Shown here: in pieces, positions 1-8,702 of the stretch
Position numbering within the stretch: position 1 is the first letter of the stretch
Layout of the letters: the number at the start of each line of letters is the position of its first letter
Assembly (NCBI RefSeq): GCF_001619955.1
Contig: NZ_LQQO01000011.1
Location: 1-64,000 of the forward strand
Length of the DNA: 64,000 nucleotides
Direction of reading: 5' to 3'
DNA from: Sphingomonas hankookensis
Lineage (GTDB): Bacteria > Pseudomonadota > Alphaproteobacteria > Sphingomonadales > Sphingomonadaceae
Made by a program: the position numbers and the translations under genes
The notes under the pieces: model-generated
What the model saw: the letters and a program-made list of their open reading frames with translations, nothing else
Database searches by the model: none
What the model was told of the DNA's origin: nothing

Positions 1-2214
1 GTCGATGGACCACTCAGAAGGGGGCAGCTCAAGCACCACGACCGCCAGTTCGGTCGATTCATAGAAATTGCGCAAGTCGGAATTGGCGACGGTCAGCTGG
101 TCGACCTTGCTCTTCAGCTCGTCATTGACCGTCGACAATTCCTCGTTCGTCGATTGAAGCTCCTCGTTCATCGACATCATTTCTTCGTTGGAGCTTTTCA
201 GCTCCTCGTTCGCCGTCTCCAGCTCCTCGATTGCCGAGCGCAGCCGGTGGCGGGTCAGCCGCAGCTCGTCCTCCAGCGATTCCAGATGATCGTCGCTCGG
301 CTCCAGGTCCTGCAACTCGCCCGGATCGGACGGCACGAACGGCCCGGTGTCGCGGAACACGAACAGCAAGGTGCCATCGCCCAGCGGATCGCAGATCACC
401 TCGACCGGCTGCGTGCCGTAATCGGCCTCCACCGACACGTCGCGCGCGATCACCCGGCGGCGTTCGTCGCGCGCCTGGCGCAGCAACGGGCCGATGACGT
501 TGCGCAGGCCGGCGCGCGCCAGGTTGACCGCGCTGCTGCCCCCGGTCCGCGTCACCGGAAATTCGAAATAGCGGCTGAGCTTGCCATAGGCCGAGATGAT
601 GCCGCCGTCCTGATCGACGATCAGGCTGGGCGGGGCATAGCGTTCCACCATCCGCCGGGTGGCGAGCGATTCGCTGCCGAGCGACGCCGTGTCGCCGCGG
701 CTGTCGCGTTCGCGCCGCGGCACGGGCTGGCGCTGGCTGCCGGGCAGGTCGATCGGATAATTGGGCGCACCGGGTCCACGTTCGAACAGCCGCGCCTGCT
801 GGTCGACCGGCTCGAACAGATGCTCGAACCGCCCGACGCTTTCCGACGGCCCCAGGAACAGGAAGCCGCCGGGCCGCAGCGCATAATGGAGCAGCGGCAC
901 GACCGCCTGTTGCAACCGGTCGTCGAAATAGATCAGCAGGTTGCGACACGACACCAGGTCGATCCGCGAAAAGGGCGGGTCCTTGACCAGGCTGTGGCTG
1001 GAAAAGCGGATCATGTCGCGGATCGATGCCGCGATGGTGAAGCGCTCCGCATGCGGCACGGTATAGCGTTCGCGTAAGGCCGGCGGGATGTCGGCCATCG
1101 CAGCGGCGGGATAGCTGCCCTCGCGCGCGATCGACAGCATCTGTTCGTCGATATCGGTGGCGAAAATCTGCACCGCCAGCGGCGATCCCGATTTGCGCGC
1201 GGCCTCCGCGAACAGCATCGCGATGGTATAGGCTTCCTCGCCGCTCGAACAGCCGGGCACCCACACGCGGATATCCTCGTCCGGCGCGCGGTCCGCCATC
1301 AGCGGGTCGATCACCCGCATGCGCAGCGTTTCGAACGCATCGGGGTCGCGGAAGAAACGGGTGACGTTGATCAGCAGGTCGCGGAACAGCGCCTCGCATT
1401 CGGCGGCATCGCTGCGGATGCGCGCCAGATAGGCCCGGCCGGTATCGATGCCCAGCACATGCATCCGCCGCTCAACCCGGCGCACCAGCGTCGAGCGCTT
1501 GTAGCCCGAAAAATCATGGCCGATGGCGGTGCGCAGTACCCGGCACATCTCGTCGACATGATCGGCGACGACATTCGCTTCCGGTTGCAGCGGTTCGGAC
1601 CCCCGCCGGCGAAAGAACGCCTGAAGGCAATGGAGGATTTCGCCGGCCGGCTTGACGAAATCGATCAGGCCGGTGCCGACCGCCGACAAGGGCATCCCGT
1701 CATAGCGCGCGCTCTCGGGCTGCTGCACGACGCAGACGCCGCCATTTTCCTTGATCGCGCGCAGGCCCGTGGTGCCGTCGGCGCCGGTGCCCGACAGGAT
1801 GACGCAGGCGGCGTTGGACTGCTGGTCGCCAGCCAGCGACAGGAAGAAATCGTCGATCGGCCGGCGCATGCCGCGGGGTTGCTGGAAATCGGTCAGTTCC
1901 AGCACGCCGTCGCGAATGGCAAGGCCACGGCCGGGCGGGATGATATAGACGGTATCGGCCTCGATCCGCTCTCCGCCCGAACTTTGCAGCACGTTCAGCG
2001 CGGTGTTGCGGTCGAGCAGCTGCGCCAGCATGCTTTCATGGTTGGGGTCGAGATGCTGGACGATGACGAAGGCGAGGCCGGTCGGCAGGCTGGCCGGGGC
2101 GAGCATTTCGCGCAGCGCCTCCAGCCCGCCGGCCGATGCGCCGATCCCGACCACCGGCACCCCGGCCGGGCGGTGCGAACGCGCGTCGACCTTGGCACTC
2201 ACGACGTCATGCAT
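1..2214 (-). CDS. CheB/CheR fusion chemotaxis-type methylesterase/methyltransferase with PAS region, C-terminus cut by window edge
   Basis: The first 738 codons are in the window and the reading frame runs off the left edge. Order seen: CheB-type methylesterase with catalytic Ser27 (GASAGG), His54 (QHLDP) and Asp146 (GTGADGT); then a CheR methyltransferase (about residues 210-470) with the SAM-binding GCSSGEEAYT motif; then a long Glu/Leu-rich coiled coil (ETANEELKSSNEE type) leading into a PAS region. No N-terminal receiver domain is present. Such hybrids often act outside flagellar chemotaxis as signalling or scaffold proteins. ATG at 2214 overlaps the end of the upstream LOV gene by 8 bases, so the two are probably translated together. 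The upstream GGAG lies about 10 bases away, so the start is likely but not certain. Confidence 0.9.
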   Translation of the reverse strand, partial: MHDVVSAKVDARSHRPAGVPVVGIGASAGGLEALREMLAPASLPTGLAFVIVQHLDPNHESMLAQLLDRNTALNVLQSSGGERIEADTVYIIPPGRGLAIRDGVLELTDFQQPRGMRRPIDDFFLSLAGDQQSNAACVILSGTGADGTTGLRAIKENGGVCVVQQPESARYDGMPLSAVGTGLIDFVKPAGEILHCLQAFFRRRGSEPLQPEANVVADHVDEMCRVLRTAIGHDFSGYKRSTLVRRVERRMHVLGIDTGRAYLARIRSDAAECEALFRDLLINVTRFFRDPDAFETLRMRVIDPLMADRAPDEDIRVWVPGCSSGEEAYTIAMLFAEAARKSGSPLAVQIFATDIDEQMLSIAREGSYPAAAMADIPPALRERYTVPHAERFTIAASIRDMIRFSSHSLVKDPPFSRIDLVSCRNLLIYFDDRLQQAVVPLLHYALRPGGFLFLGPSESVGRFEHLFEPVDQQARLFERGPGAPNYPIDLPGSQRQPVPRRERDSRGDTASLGSESLATRRMVERYAPPSLIVDQDGGIISAYGKLSRYFEFPVTRTGGSSAVNLARAGLRNVIGPLLRQARDERRRVIARDVSVEADYGTQPVEVICDPLGDGTLLFVFRDTGPFVPSDPGELQDLEPSDDHLESLEDELRLTRHRLRSAIEELETANEELKSSNEEMMSMNEELQSTNEELSTVNDELKSKVDQLTVANSDLRNFYESTELAVVVLELPPSEWSID

Positions 2215-2770
2215 CGGGGGGGGACTCCAGGCCGGCCAGCATCATCTTCGCCTGTGCCACGATCGCCGCACTGTTGGCGATGGTCAGCAACGTACCCTCC
2301 ACCACGATCCCAGCATCGCTGGCGATCGGCACCAGCCGGCCGAGCGTGGCGGTCAGCTGCTCGTCATATTCCGCCAGCATTTCGGGCTGCGACCGGCTCA
2401 CGTCGAACTGCGACGCGAAGATATAGCTGGCCTTGCCGTCGATCGAGCGCAGCCGCGACATGTAGAGCAGGTTGACGAACGGCGTCCCGTCCTTGCGGAA
2501 ATTGACGATCGGCGTCCGCACATTGGGCTGGGACGGCCGCGTCAGGAATTCGCGCAGCCGGGCGCGCGGTTCGACATTCGCCGCATCGCGCTGCAACAGC
2601 CGGCAATTGCGCCCGACCACGTCCTCGGGCTCGTAGCCGGTCAGGCGGCTGAACGCCGGGCTGACCAGCACCAGATGATTGTCACCCTCGGCCGAGGCCA
2701 GCGCGAGCGCGACCCGCGACTGTTCAAAATATTCGCGAAGCGCTTTGGGCAGTTCCGACGACACGCACAT
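2207..2770 (-). CDS. LOV-domain blue-light photoreceptor (short PAS/LOV protein)
   Basis: 187-residue protein dominated by one LOV domain. The flavin-binding signature GRNCRLLQ is at residues 53-60, with Cys56 the residue expected to form the photo-adduct with FMN; the later NFRKDGTPF and FASQFDVS stretches (with the conserved Gln) also fit LOV. After the core is a helical tail of about 60 residues with no kinase, HTH or other effector domain, so it is a 'short LOV' that probably signals through a partner. The gene overlaps the CheB/CheR gene, a likely partner. Start chosen at Met 2770 (sequence MCVSSELPK); an in-frame Met at 2833 would add 21 poorly conserved residues. Confidence 0.88.
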   Translation of the reverse strand: MCVSSELPKALREYFEQSRVALALASAEGDNHLVLVSPAFSRLTGYEPEDVVGRNCRLLQRDAANVEPRARLREFLTRPSQPNVRTPIVNFRKDGTPFVNLLYMSRLRSIDGKASYIFASQFDVSRSQPEMLAEYDEQLTATLGRLVPIASDAGIVVEGTLLTIANSAAIVAQAKMMLAGLESPPDA

Positions 2771-3065
2771 TCCGATCGACAAGGGAAAAGCTCGATTAGC
2801 CGCAAAACTCGTCCGGTAACAGCCCGCCCTCACCTATTGATTGGCGGTGGCATCGAGACGTTTCGCGCGGGCGTATCACAATAGTACATCGTCCATCCGC
2901 CACTTGCGCCGAACCGATGGCGCCGAATGGCGCATCGGCGCGTTACATGGGACGGGCAGTTTATTCCCGACGTCGATTGAGCTATCAGGAAAGCCGCGCG
3001 TGCGCGAAATTCCGGTGCTCACCGGCATTTCGCGGCCATCGCCATTGCAGGATATGTCGTTTCCA
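2771..3065. promoter_or_regulatory. Divergent intergenic region between the LOV gene and the hybrid kinase
   Basis: About 295 bases separate the start of the minus-strand LOV gene from the chosen start of the plus-strand kinase. Promoters for both directions are expected here. I could not assign convincing -35/-10 boxes or an inverted repeat. If the kinase starts upstream of 3066, part of this region would be coding. Confidence 0.4.
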
Positions 3066-5648
3066 ATGTCCGACCTACACTCCGTCGAACCCCGGCCGCT
3101 TGACCGCGATCTCGCGTTTCTTGCCGGGGGCGGCGACTGTGCGGGGCTGATCGCTGCGCTCGACTGGAACGCGACGCCGCTGGGGCCGATCGCCCACTGG
3201 CCGCAGTCGCTGAAGACCGCGACCGCGATGCTGCTGCGGTCGCCGGTGCCGATCGTGATGCTGTGGGGCGAAGACGGCGTCATGTTGTACAACGACGCCT
3301 ATTCGGTCTTTGCCGGCGGGCGCCATCCGCAACTGCTGGGATCGAACGTGCGCGAGGGGTGGCCCGAGGTCGCCGACTTCAACGATCATGTGATGCGCGT
3401 CGGACTGGCGGGCGGCACGCTCCGCTATCAGGATCAGGAGCTGACGCTCCACCGCCATGGCCGGCCCGAACAGGTCTGGATGGACCTCGACTATTCGCCG
3501 GTGCTCGACGAACGCGGCGAGCCGGCCGGCGTCATCTGCATCCTTGCCGAGACGACCGACCGGGTCACCAACACGCGGCGGACGCAGTTCCTGCTGTCGC
3601 TGGCCGATGCGCTGCGTCCGCTGACGACGCGCAACGACATCATGGCACTGGCGGCCGAGCGGCTGGGGAAATGGCTGAACGCCAACCGCGCCTTCTATGC
3701 CGAAATCAGCAGCGACATGGTGATGCGGATCGATTGCGATTATTGCGACGGGGTGCAGTCGCTCGCCGGTGCGCATTCGCTCGCCTCGTTCGGCTCCGGC
3801 CTGCTCGACGCCTATCGCACCGGCGCGCCGGTGGTGGTGCCCGACATCCCCGGCAACATGCAGCTGTGCGAGGCGACGCGTGCCGCGCTCGCCGAGCGGC
3901 GGGTCGCGGCGTTCATCGACGTGCTGCTGTTCGACGAGACCGAATGGGTCGGCGTGCTTGCCGTGCAGTCGGCCACCCCGCGCGCCTGGACCCCGGCCGA
4001 GGAGAGCCTGGTCCAGGAGGTCGGCGAACGGGTCAAGAACGCGGTCGAGCGCGCGCGGGCCGAAGAAGATCTGCGCCGGCTGAACGAAACGCTCGAGGAA
4101 CAGGTCGCAACCCGGTCCGCCGAGCGCGACCGGCTGTGGAACCTGTCGCAGGACATGCTGGCGCGCGCCGGCTATGACGGGATGATGTCGGCGGTCAGCC
4201 CGGCCTGGTCGCGGGTCCTGGGCTGGAGCGAGGCCGAACTGCTCTCGCGCGGCTATGCGCGCTTCATGCATCCGGAGGACGAGCCGCACACGCTGGCCGC
4301 GATCGCGCAGATGGCGGCGACGCATCGCCCCAACCGTTTCGAGAACCGCATCGCGACCAGTACGGGCGAATGGAAGCATGTCGAATGGACCGTCGCGCCG
4401 GAAGCGGATGGCCAGAATTTCGTCGCGGTCGGCCGCGACCTGACCGAAGCGAAGGAGCGCGAGGCCGATCTGGAAATTGCGCGCGAGGCGCTGCGTCAGA
4501 GCCAGAAGATGGAGGCGATGGGCAGCCTGACCGGCGGCGTCGCACATGACTTCAACAATCTGCTGACCCCGATCATCGGTTCGCTCGACATGCTGGTGCG
4601 CAAGAATGTCGGCACCGAACGCGAACGCCGCCTGATCGAGGGCGCGCTGCAATCGGCCGAACGCGCCAAGATGCTGGTCCAGCGACTGCTGGCCTTCGCC
4701 CGGCGCCAGCCGCTGCAACCGACCGGCGTCGACGTGGCTCGGGTGATCGACAGCATGACCGGACTGATCGCCTCGACCCTCGGGCCGACCATCGTGGTCG
4801 AGGTCAGGCTGGACGAACTGCCCCCGGCCCATGCCGATCTCAACCAGCTGGAAATGGCGCTGCTGAACCTCGCGGTGAACGCGCGCGATGCGATGCCCGA
4901 AGGCGGCACGCTGACCATCGCCGCGTCCCGGCGCACGATCCGGCCGGGCGACGTCCCCGGCCTCGCCCGCGGGCACTATGTCCGCCTGAGCGTCGGTGAC
5001 ACCGGTTGCGGCATGGACGAGGCGACCGCCCGCCGCGCGATCGAGCCGTTCTTCTCGACCAAGGGCATCGGCAAGGGCACCGGCCTCGGCCTGTCGATGG
5101 TCCACGGCCTGACCGCGCAGCTGGGCGGCGGGCTGACCATCGACAGCGCACCGGGCAAGGGCACCACGCTCAGCCTGTGGCTGCCGGTCAGCTCGGTCGT
5201 GCCGAGCGACGAGGAACGCCCCGCCGACCCGCAGCCCGCCCCGACCCGGCTCGGCACCGCGTTGCTGATCGACGACGAGGATCTGGTGCGGATGAGCACC
5301 GCGCACATGCTCGCCGACCTTAGCTACAATGTCGTCGAAGCCGCCTCGGCCGAAGAGGCGCTGACCATGCTCGACGCCGGCCTCACCCCGGACGTGCTGA
5401 TCACCGACCATCTGATGCCGGGCATGAGCGGCGCCGATCTCGCCCGCCGGCTGAAGCGGACCCATCCGACGCTGCCAGTGCTGATCGTGTCGGGCTATGC
5501 CGACGAAGACGGGATCGATGCCGATGTTCCCCGGCTGACCAAGCCGTTCCGCAATGCCGAGCTCGAACTGAGCCTCGTCGCGCTGACGACGCCGGCGATC
5601 ATCGTCGAACCGGCTCAGTCGCTCGGTGCGGGGCGGGTGACGATATAG
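3066..5648 (+). CDS. Hybrid histidine kinase: PAS-GAF-PAS-HisKA-HATPase-receiver
   Basis: 860 residues, no signal peptide or membrane segment, so cytoplasmic. Order: N-terminal PAS-like domain (about 20-165), GAF-like domain (about 170-335), short coiled coil, second PAS (about 355-470), HisKA with His494 in GGVAHDFNNLL, HATPase (NARDAMP, DTGCGMD, GTGLGLSMV) and a C-terminal receiver with Asp781 (LITDHLMPGMSG) and the conserved Lys (LTKPF). The soluble sensor array suggests sensing of light, redox or small ligands, but no chromophore site can be assigned; there is no phytochrome domain. Start chosen at ATG 3066 (MSDLHSVEP); ATG 3054 and 2841 are in frame but no start has a well-placed ribosome binding site. 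The 3' end overlaps the convergent DUF454 gene by 34 bases. Confidence 0.9.
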   Translation: MSDLHSVEPRPLDRDLAFLAGGGDCAGLIAALDWNATPLGPIAHWPQSLKTATAMLLRSPVPIVMLWGEDGVMLYNDAYSVFAGGRHPQLLGSNVREGWPEVADFNDHVMRVGLAGGTLRYQDQELTLHRHGRPEQVWMDLDYSPVLDERGEPAGVICILAETTDRVTNTRRTQFLLSLADALRPLTTRNDIMALAAERLGKWLNANRAFYAEISSDMVMRIDCDYCDGVQSLAGAHSLASFGSGLLDAYRTGAPVVVPDIPGNMQLCEATRAALAERRVAAFIDVLLFDETEWVGVLAVQSATPRAWTPAEESLVQEVGERVKNAVERARAEEDLRRLNETLEEQVATRSAERDRLWNLSQDMLARAGYDGMMSAVSPAWSRVLGWSEAELLSRGYARFMHPEDEPHTLAAIAQMAATHRPNRFENRIATSTGEWKHVEWTVAPEADGQNFVAVGRDLTEAKEREADLEIAREALRQSQKMEAMGSLTGGVAHDFNNLLTPIIGSLDMLVRKNVGTERERRLIEGALQSAERAKMLVQRLLAFARRQPLQPTGVDVARVIDSMTGLIASTLGPTIVVEVRLDELPPAHADLNQLEMALLNLAVNARDAMPEGGTLTIAASRRTIRPGDVPGLARGHYVRLSVGDTGCGMDEATARRAIEPFFSTKGIGKGTGLGLSMVHGLTAQLGGGLTIDSAPGKGTTLSLWLPVSSVVPSDEERPADPQPAPTRLGTALLIDDEDLVRMSTAHMLADLSYNVVEAASAEEALTMLDAGLTPDVLITDHLMPGMSGADLARRLKRTHPTLPVLIVSGYADEDGIDADVPRLTKPFRNAELELSLVALTTPAIIVEPAQSLGAGRVTI

Positions 5649-6016
5649 GCGGCACAACCGCCCATTACCGCCGCGACGAGCACCGCCAGACCGACCCCGG
5701 GGCGCGCGCCGAACAGGAACAGCGCATAGCCGATCGCGATGCCGCTACAGGCCATCCCCTTGGCCCGGCGCCCGATCGCCCCGTCGCGCCGCCACGCCAC
5801 CAGCGTCGGTCCGAAGCGCGGATGGCCGAGCAGCCACGCCTCCAGCCGCGGCGACCCGCGCGCGAAGCATCCCGCCGCCACGATCAGGAAGATCGTCGTC
5901 GGCATGACCGGCAGCAGCGCGCCGATGAACCCCAGCGCGACGAACAGCCAGCCGAGCGCGATCCAGCCCCACCGCGACAGGCGGCTGCGAACGGACACGG
6001 GCGGGTGCGGCGGCAT
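5615..6016 (-). CDS. DUF454 (YbaN-type) small inner-membrane protein
   Basis: 133 residues with hydrophobic segments near residues 16-45 and 90-122 and a central charged loop. The GWLFVALGFIGALLPVMPTTIFLIVAAGCFARGS region is carried as the family hallmark (Gly/Pro-rich LPVMPTTIF and the FARGSPRLE turn). Function of the family is unknown. ATG at 6016 was chosen because upstream codons are Arg-rich and non-conserved. Convergent with, and overlapping, the hybrid kinase gene. Confidence 0.85.
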   Translation of the reverse strand: MPPHPPVSVRSRLSRWGWIALGWLFVALGFIGALLPVMPTTIFLIVAAGCFARGSPRLEAWLLGHPRFGPTLVAWRRDGAIGRRAKGMACSGIAIGYALFLFGARPGVGLAVLVAAVMGGCAAYIVTRPAPSD

Positions 6017-6126
6017 GACCGCCACCCTATCGCGCTCCGCCCGCCGCCGATACCGGTTTTGCGAGCGCGACGCAGCATCGTCAGCGAAACATTGCGTCTC
6101 GCGTCCTCCGCGACGAAGATGCCGGC

Positions 6127-6627
6127 ATGACCGACCTGCTCGTCCGCCTGTACGACCTGCCCGATGTGCAGCACCGTCCACAACTTGCCGAACACGGCGT
6201 CAATATCCGCCGGGCAATGTCCGCCGAACGCCATGTCGTACTGGCATGGGTCGCGGAAACGTTCGGTCCGGCTTGGCGGAGCGAGGCGGCGCGCGCCTTC
6301 ATCCGGCCGGTCACGACGCTGTGGATCGCGGTTCGGGGCGATGCCGTGATCGGTTTCGCGGCCTATGACTGTTCGATGCGCGGCTTTTTCGGTCCGACCG
6401 GTGTCGATCCGGCGGCACGCGGATGGGGTGTCGGCGAAGCGTTGCTGTTCGCCACCCTGCACGACATGCGCGCGATGGAATATGGCTATGCGATCATCGG
6501 CGGTATCGGGCCGGAAGCCTTTTATCGACGGTGGCTGGACGTGAGCGTCATTCCGGGATCGCAGCATGGCATCTATCGCGGGATGCTCCACTCTCCCGGC
6601 GATGCGCCGCCGGACGAGGACGACTGA
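6127..6627 (+). CDS. GNAT-family N-acetyltransferase
   Basis: 166 residues. The central fold is GNAT-like: a beta strand (LWIAVRGDAVIGFAAYD), then the acetyl-CoA pyrophosphate loop ARGWGVGEALL near residues 98-108, then GYAIIGGIGPEAFYRR typical of the second half of the fold. The acceptor substrate cannot be inferred. It stands alone, 110 bases downstream of the divergent DUF454 gene. Confidence 0.82.
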   Translation: MTDLLVRLYDLPDVQHRPQLAEHGVNIRRAMSAERHVVLAWVAETFGPAWRSEAARAFIRPVTTLWIAVRGDAVIGFAAYDCSMRGFFGPTGVDPAARGWGVGEALLFATLHDMRAMEYGYAIIGGIGPEAFYRRWLDVSVIPGSQHGIYRGMLHSPGDAPPDEDD

Positions 6628-6710
6628 TCCGGGCTGATCCAAACTCGGCGTTGTCCGACCTTGGTGACCTGCGTTCAGCGTCTGCGGCCGCGATTGGCAC
6701 AGGCGGGTGG

Positions 6711-6825
6711 AACCGTTCGTGCCGAGTAGGGACTGAGCGTGTCGAAGGCCCATATCGAAGCACTTGGGCCGGCCCTTCGATACGCCGCTTCGACAAGCGC
6801 AGCGGCTGTTCACGACGATCGGTTC
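6711..6825. repeat. Dispersed palindromic repeat, family A, copy 1
   Basis: An imperfect long inverted repeat of about 115 bases: the left end AACCGTTCGTG pairs with CACGACGATCGGTT at the right end, and the inner GTCGAAGG...CCTTCGATACG arms also pair. The same layout and many of the same bases recur at 55287-55400. It lies between the acetyltransferase gene and the 3' end of the metallo-beta-lactamase gene and could also act as a transcription stop. Confidence 0.8.
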
Positions 6826-7706
6826 CGCCGGACAGCATCCCGCTTCACCTTGCGCCGTGCCGCGGCCAGTTCCGCCTCGAACGCCGCACGCTGTTCTGCC
6901 ACCATGCGCGGCAGCAGGCCGGGATCGACAAAGGCATCCACCCGCCCCGCCCTGCGCCGTGCACCGCGCGCGATCACATCGGCGAACTCGGGATGGCCCG
7001 GCAGGACGATGTCCGCACGCATCGTCGCCAGCTTGGCAAAGGTGCGGCGGAAGTCGCCGACGATCCCCGGATAGCCGCGATTGCCGATCAGCTTGTTGCC
7101 CGCCACGGTGATGCTGCACGGAAATAGCACCCGGCGCAGCTTGCCTCCGTCGCGCGCGACCATCGACCAGCTGGTGCAGCCCGGCGTATGCCCCGGTGTC
7201 AGATGCGCGGTCAGCGCGACCTCGCCCAGCCGCACGACCTCGCCGTCGCCGATCACCCGGTCGACCTGGATCGCAGGATAGCGGGTTGGACGATAGGTCA
7301 CGTCGCTCTGTCCGGTGCCGTGTTCCAGTGCCCAGCGATCCCCGGCACTCGCCAGAAACCGCGCGCCGGTATCGCGCTTGATCCGGGCGATCGCGCCGAC
7401 ATGATCGTTATGGGCATGGTTGCTGACGATCAGCTTCACCCGGTTCAACGGCACACCGACCCGCCGGATACTACGTTCGATCAGCGCCGCATTCTGTTCC
7501 AGCGTCCCGTCCAGCAGGATCGCCCCGTCGCGCGACACGATCAGATAGGCCGACAGCCCCTTGGTCCCGACATAATAGAGATTGTCGGCGATGCGGAACG
7601 GTTCGGTCGGCGTCGACCATTCGGGCGGGTCGGCGGCCAGAACGGGACCGGCCGCCACCATCGCCGCCAACGCCAGCCATCCCCGAACGAGCTTATGGTA
7701 TCGCAT
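6810..7706 (-). CDS. Subclass B3 metallo-beta-lactamase, secreted
   Basis: 298 residues with a clean signal peptide (residues 1-24, ending PVLA before ADPPEW), so periplasmic. Zinc site 1 is the HAHNDH motif (His97, His99, with Asp101 and His102 of site 2), His173 (PGHTPGCTSW) and His238 (LPGHPEF). The stretch PCSITVAGNKLIGNRGYPGI, with Ser in place of the Cys ligand used by subclass B1, is typical of subclass B3 enzymes that hydrolyse penicillins, cephalosporins and often carbapenems. Start Met 7706 is chosen because AAGGGG lies 9 bases upstream and the signal peptide then begins properly; in-frame Met codons at 7715 and 7727 exist. Divergent from an AmpR-type regulator, which suggests inducible expression. 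Confidence 0.93.
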   Translation of the reverse strand: MRYHKLVRGWLALAAMVAAGPVLAADPPEWSTPTEPFRIADNLYYVGTKGLSAYLIVSRDGAILLDGTLEQNAALIERSIRRVGVPLNRVKLIVSNHAHNDHVGAIARIKRDTGARFLASAGDRWALEHGTGQSDVTYRPTRYPAIQVDRVIGDGEVVRLGEVALTAHLTPGHTPGCTSWSMVARDGGKLRRVLFPCSITVAGNKLIGNRGYPGIVGDFRRTFAKLATMRADIVLPGHPEFADVIARGARRRAGRVDAFVDPGLLPRMVAEQRAAFEAELAAARRKVKRDAVRRNRSS

Positions 7707-7811
7707 TGTGTCCATCCCCTTGCCCATGCTTCGCTACGGGGAATTGACCGCAAATACACGCACCGACAAAGGATCATATCTCGGTTCGATCCTTAGGAAA
7801 TCTCGGCATCC
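7707..7811. promoter_or_regulatory. lactamase/ampR divergent control region with a perfect inverted repeat
   Basis: Only 105 bases separate the two divergent genes. A perfect 7-base inverted repeat, AAGGATC (7769-7775) and GATCCTT (7788-7794) with a 12-base spacer, sits 17-43 bases before the regulator start. The size and symmetry fit a LysR-type binding site, and its place fits autoregulation of the regulator plus activation of the lactamase. Binding is inferred, not shown; a classical T-N11-A core is not obvious within it. Confidence 0.65.
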
Positions 7812-8702
7812 ATGGCGCGTGCACCGGTTCCGCTCAATGCCCTGCGCGCGTTCGAAGCGTCCGCGCGGCATCTGTCGTTCACCCGCGCCGCGGACGAATT
7901 GTGCGTGACGCAGGCGGCGGTCAGCCATCAGATCAAGGCGCTGGAGGCGCGGCTGGGCGTCACGCTGTTCCGTCGCTCTAATCGCGGGCTGCTGCTGACC
8001 GACGAAGGGATGGCGCTGGCCCCCACGCTGATCGACTCGTTCGGCGCGATCGATCGGCTGTTCGACCGGTTCGATACCGGCGGCGTGGCCGAGGTGCTGA
8101 CGGTCAGCGCGGTCGGCACCTTCGCGGTCGGCGCGCTGCTCGAACGGTTGCCGGCCTTTCGTGCCGCCTGTCCGGGGATCGACCTGCGGCTGTTGACCAA
8201 CAACAACCAGGTCGATCTGGTGGCCGAGGGTCTCGACTATGCGATCCGCTTCGGTGACGGCGCATGGCATGGCGTGGCGGCGGACGTGATCTGCCCTGCG
8301 CCGCTCACCCCGCTCTGCGCGCCGGTCGTCGCGCGGACGCTGCGCGAACCCGGCGACCTGCTGCGCACGACGCTGCTGCGCTCCTATCGGTCGCAGGACT
8401 GGCCGGCATGGTTCGCGGCGGCGGGGCTGGAGGTCGGCGCGCTGCACGGGCCGCTGTTCGATTCCTCGCTGGTGATGGTGCAGGCGGCGATGCTTGGCAA
8501 CGGCGTCGCGCTGGCCCCCGCGGCCATGTTCCGGCGAGAGTTGGACAGCGGACGCATTGTCCAGCCTTTTGCGATCGAGGCGGCGGTCGACAGCTATTGG
8601 CTGACCCGGCTGAAATCACGACCGACCGGGCGTGCGATGCAGCAATTCCGGCGCTGGCTGCTCGATGAATTTGCGCGGGAACGCGGCGACGAATCGAAAT
8701 AG
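7812..8702 (+). CDS. ampR: AmpR-type LysR-family transcriptional regulator of beta-lactamase
   Basis: 296 residues. N-terminal winged HTH (PLNALRAFEASARHLSFTRA, then VTQAAVSHQIKALE) and a substrate-binding-like effector domain. The match to enterobacterial AmpR extends through the whole protein from memory: LNALRAFEASARHLSFTRAA, FRRSNRGLLLT, VVGTFA-type strand, NNQVDLVAEGLDYAIRFGDGAWHG, LLRSYR, VMVQAAMLGNGVALAP, RIVQPF and SYWLTRLKSR. AmpR proteins respond to cell-wall muropeptides. The divergent neighbour is a B3 metallo-beta-lactamase rather than the usual class A or C enzyme. A related GcvA-type LysR regulator is the alternative, but the effector-domain motifs favour AmpR. Confidence 0.88.
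   Translation: MARAPVPLNALRAFEASARHLSFTRAADELCVTQAAVSHQIKALEARLGVTLFRRSNRGLLLTDEGMALAPTLIDSFGAIDRLFDRFDTGGVAEVLTVSAVGTFAVGALLERLPAFRAACPGIDLRLLTNNNQVDLVAEGLDYAIRFGDGAWHGVAADVICPAPLTPLCAPVVARTLREPGDLLRTTLLRSYRSQDWPAWFAAAGLEVGALHGPLFDSSLVMVQAAMLGNGVALAPAAMFRRELDSGRIVQPFAIEAAVDSYWLTRLKSRPTGRAMQQFRRWLLDEFARERGDESK

Noticed and set aside
3075..5657. An 860-codon open frame on the minus strand opposite the hybrid kinase
   Set aside because: Its translation is low-complexity and matches no domain, while the plus frame has clear PAS, GAF, HisKA, HATPase and receiver motifs. Long antisense frames are common in GC-rich DNA.
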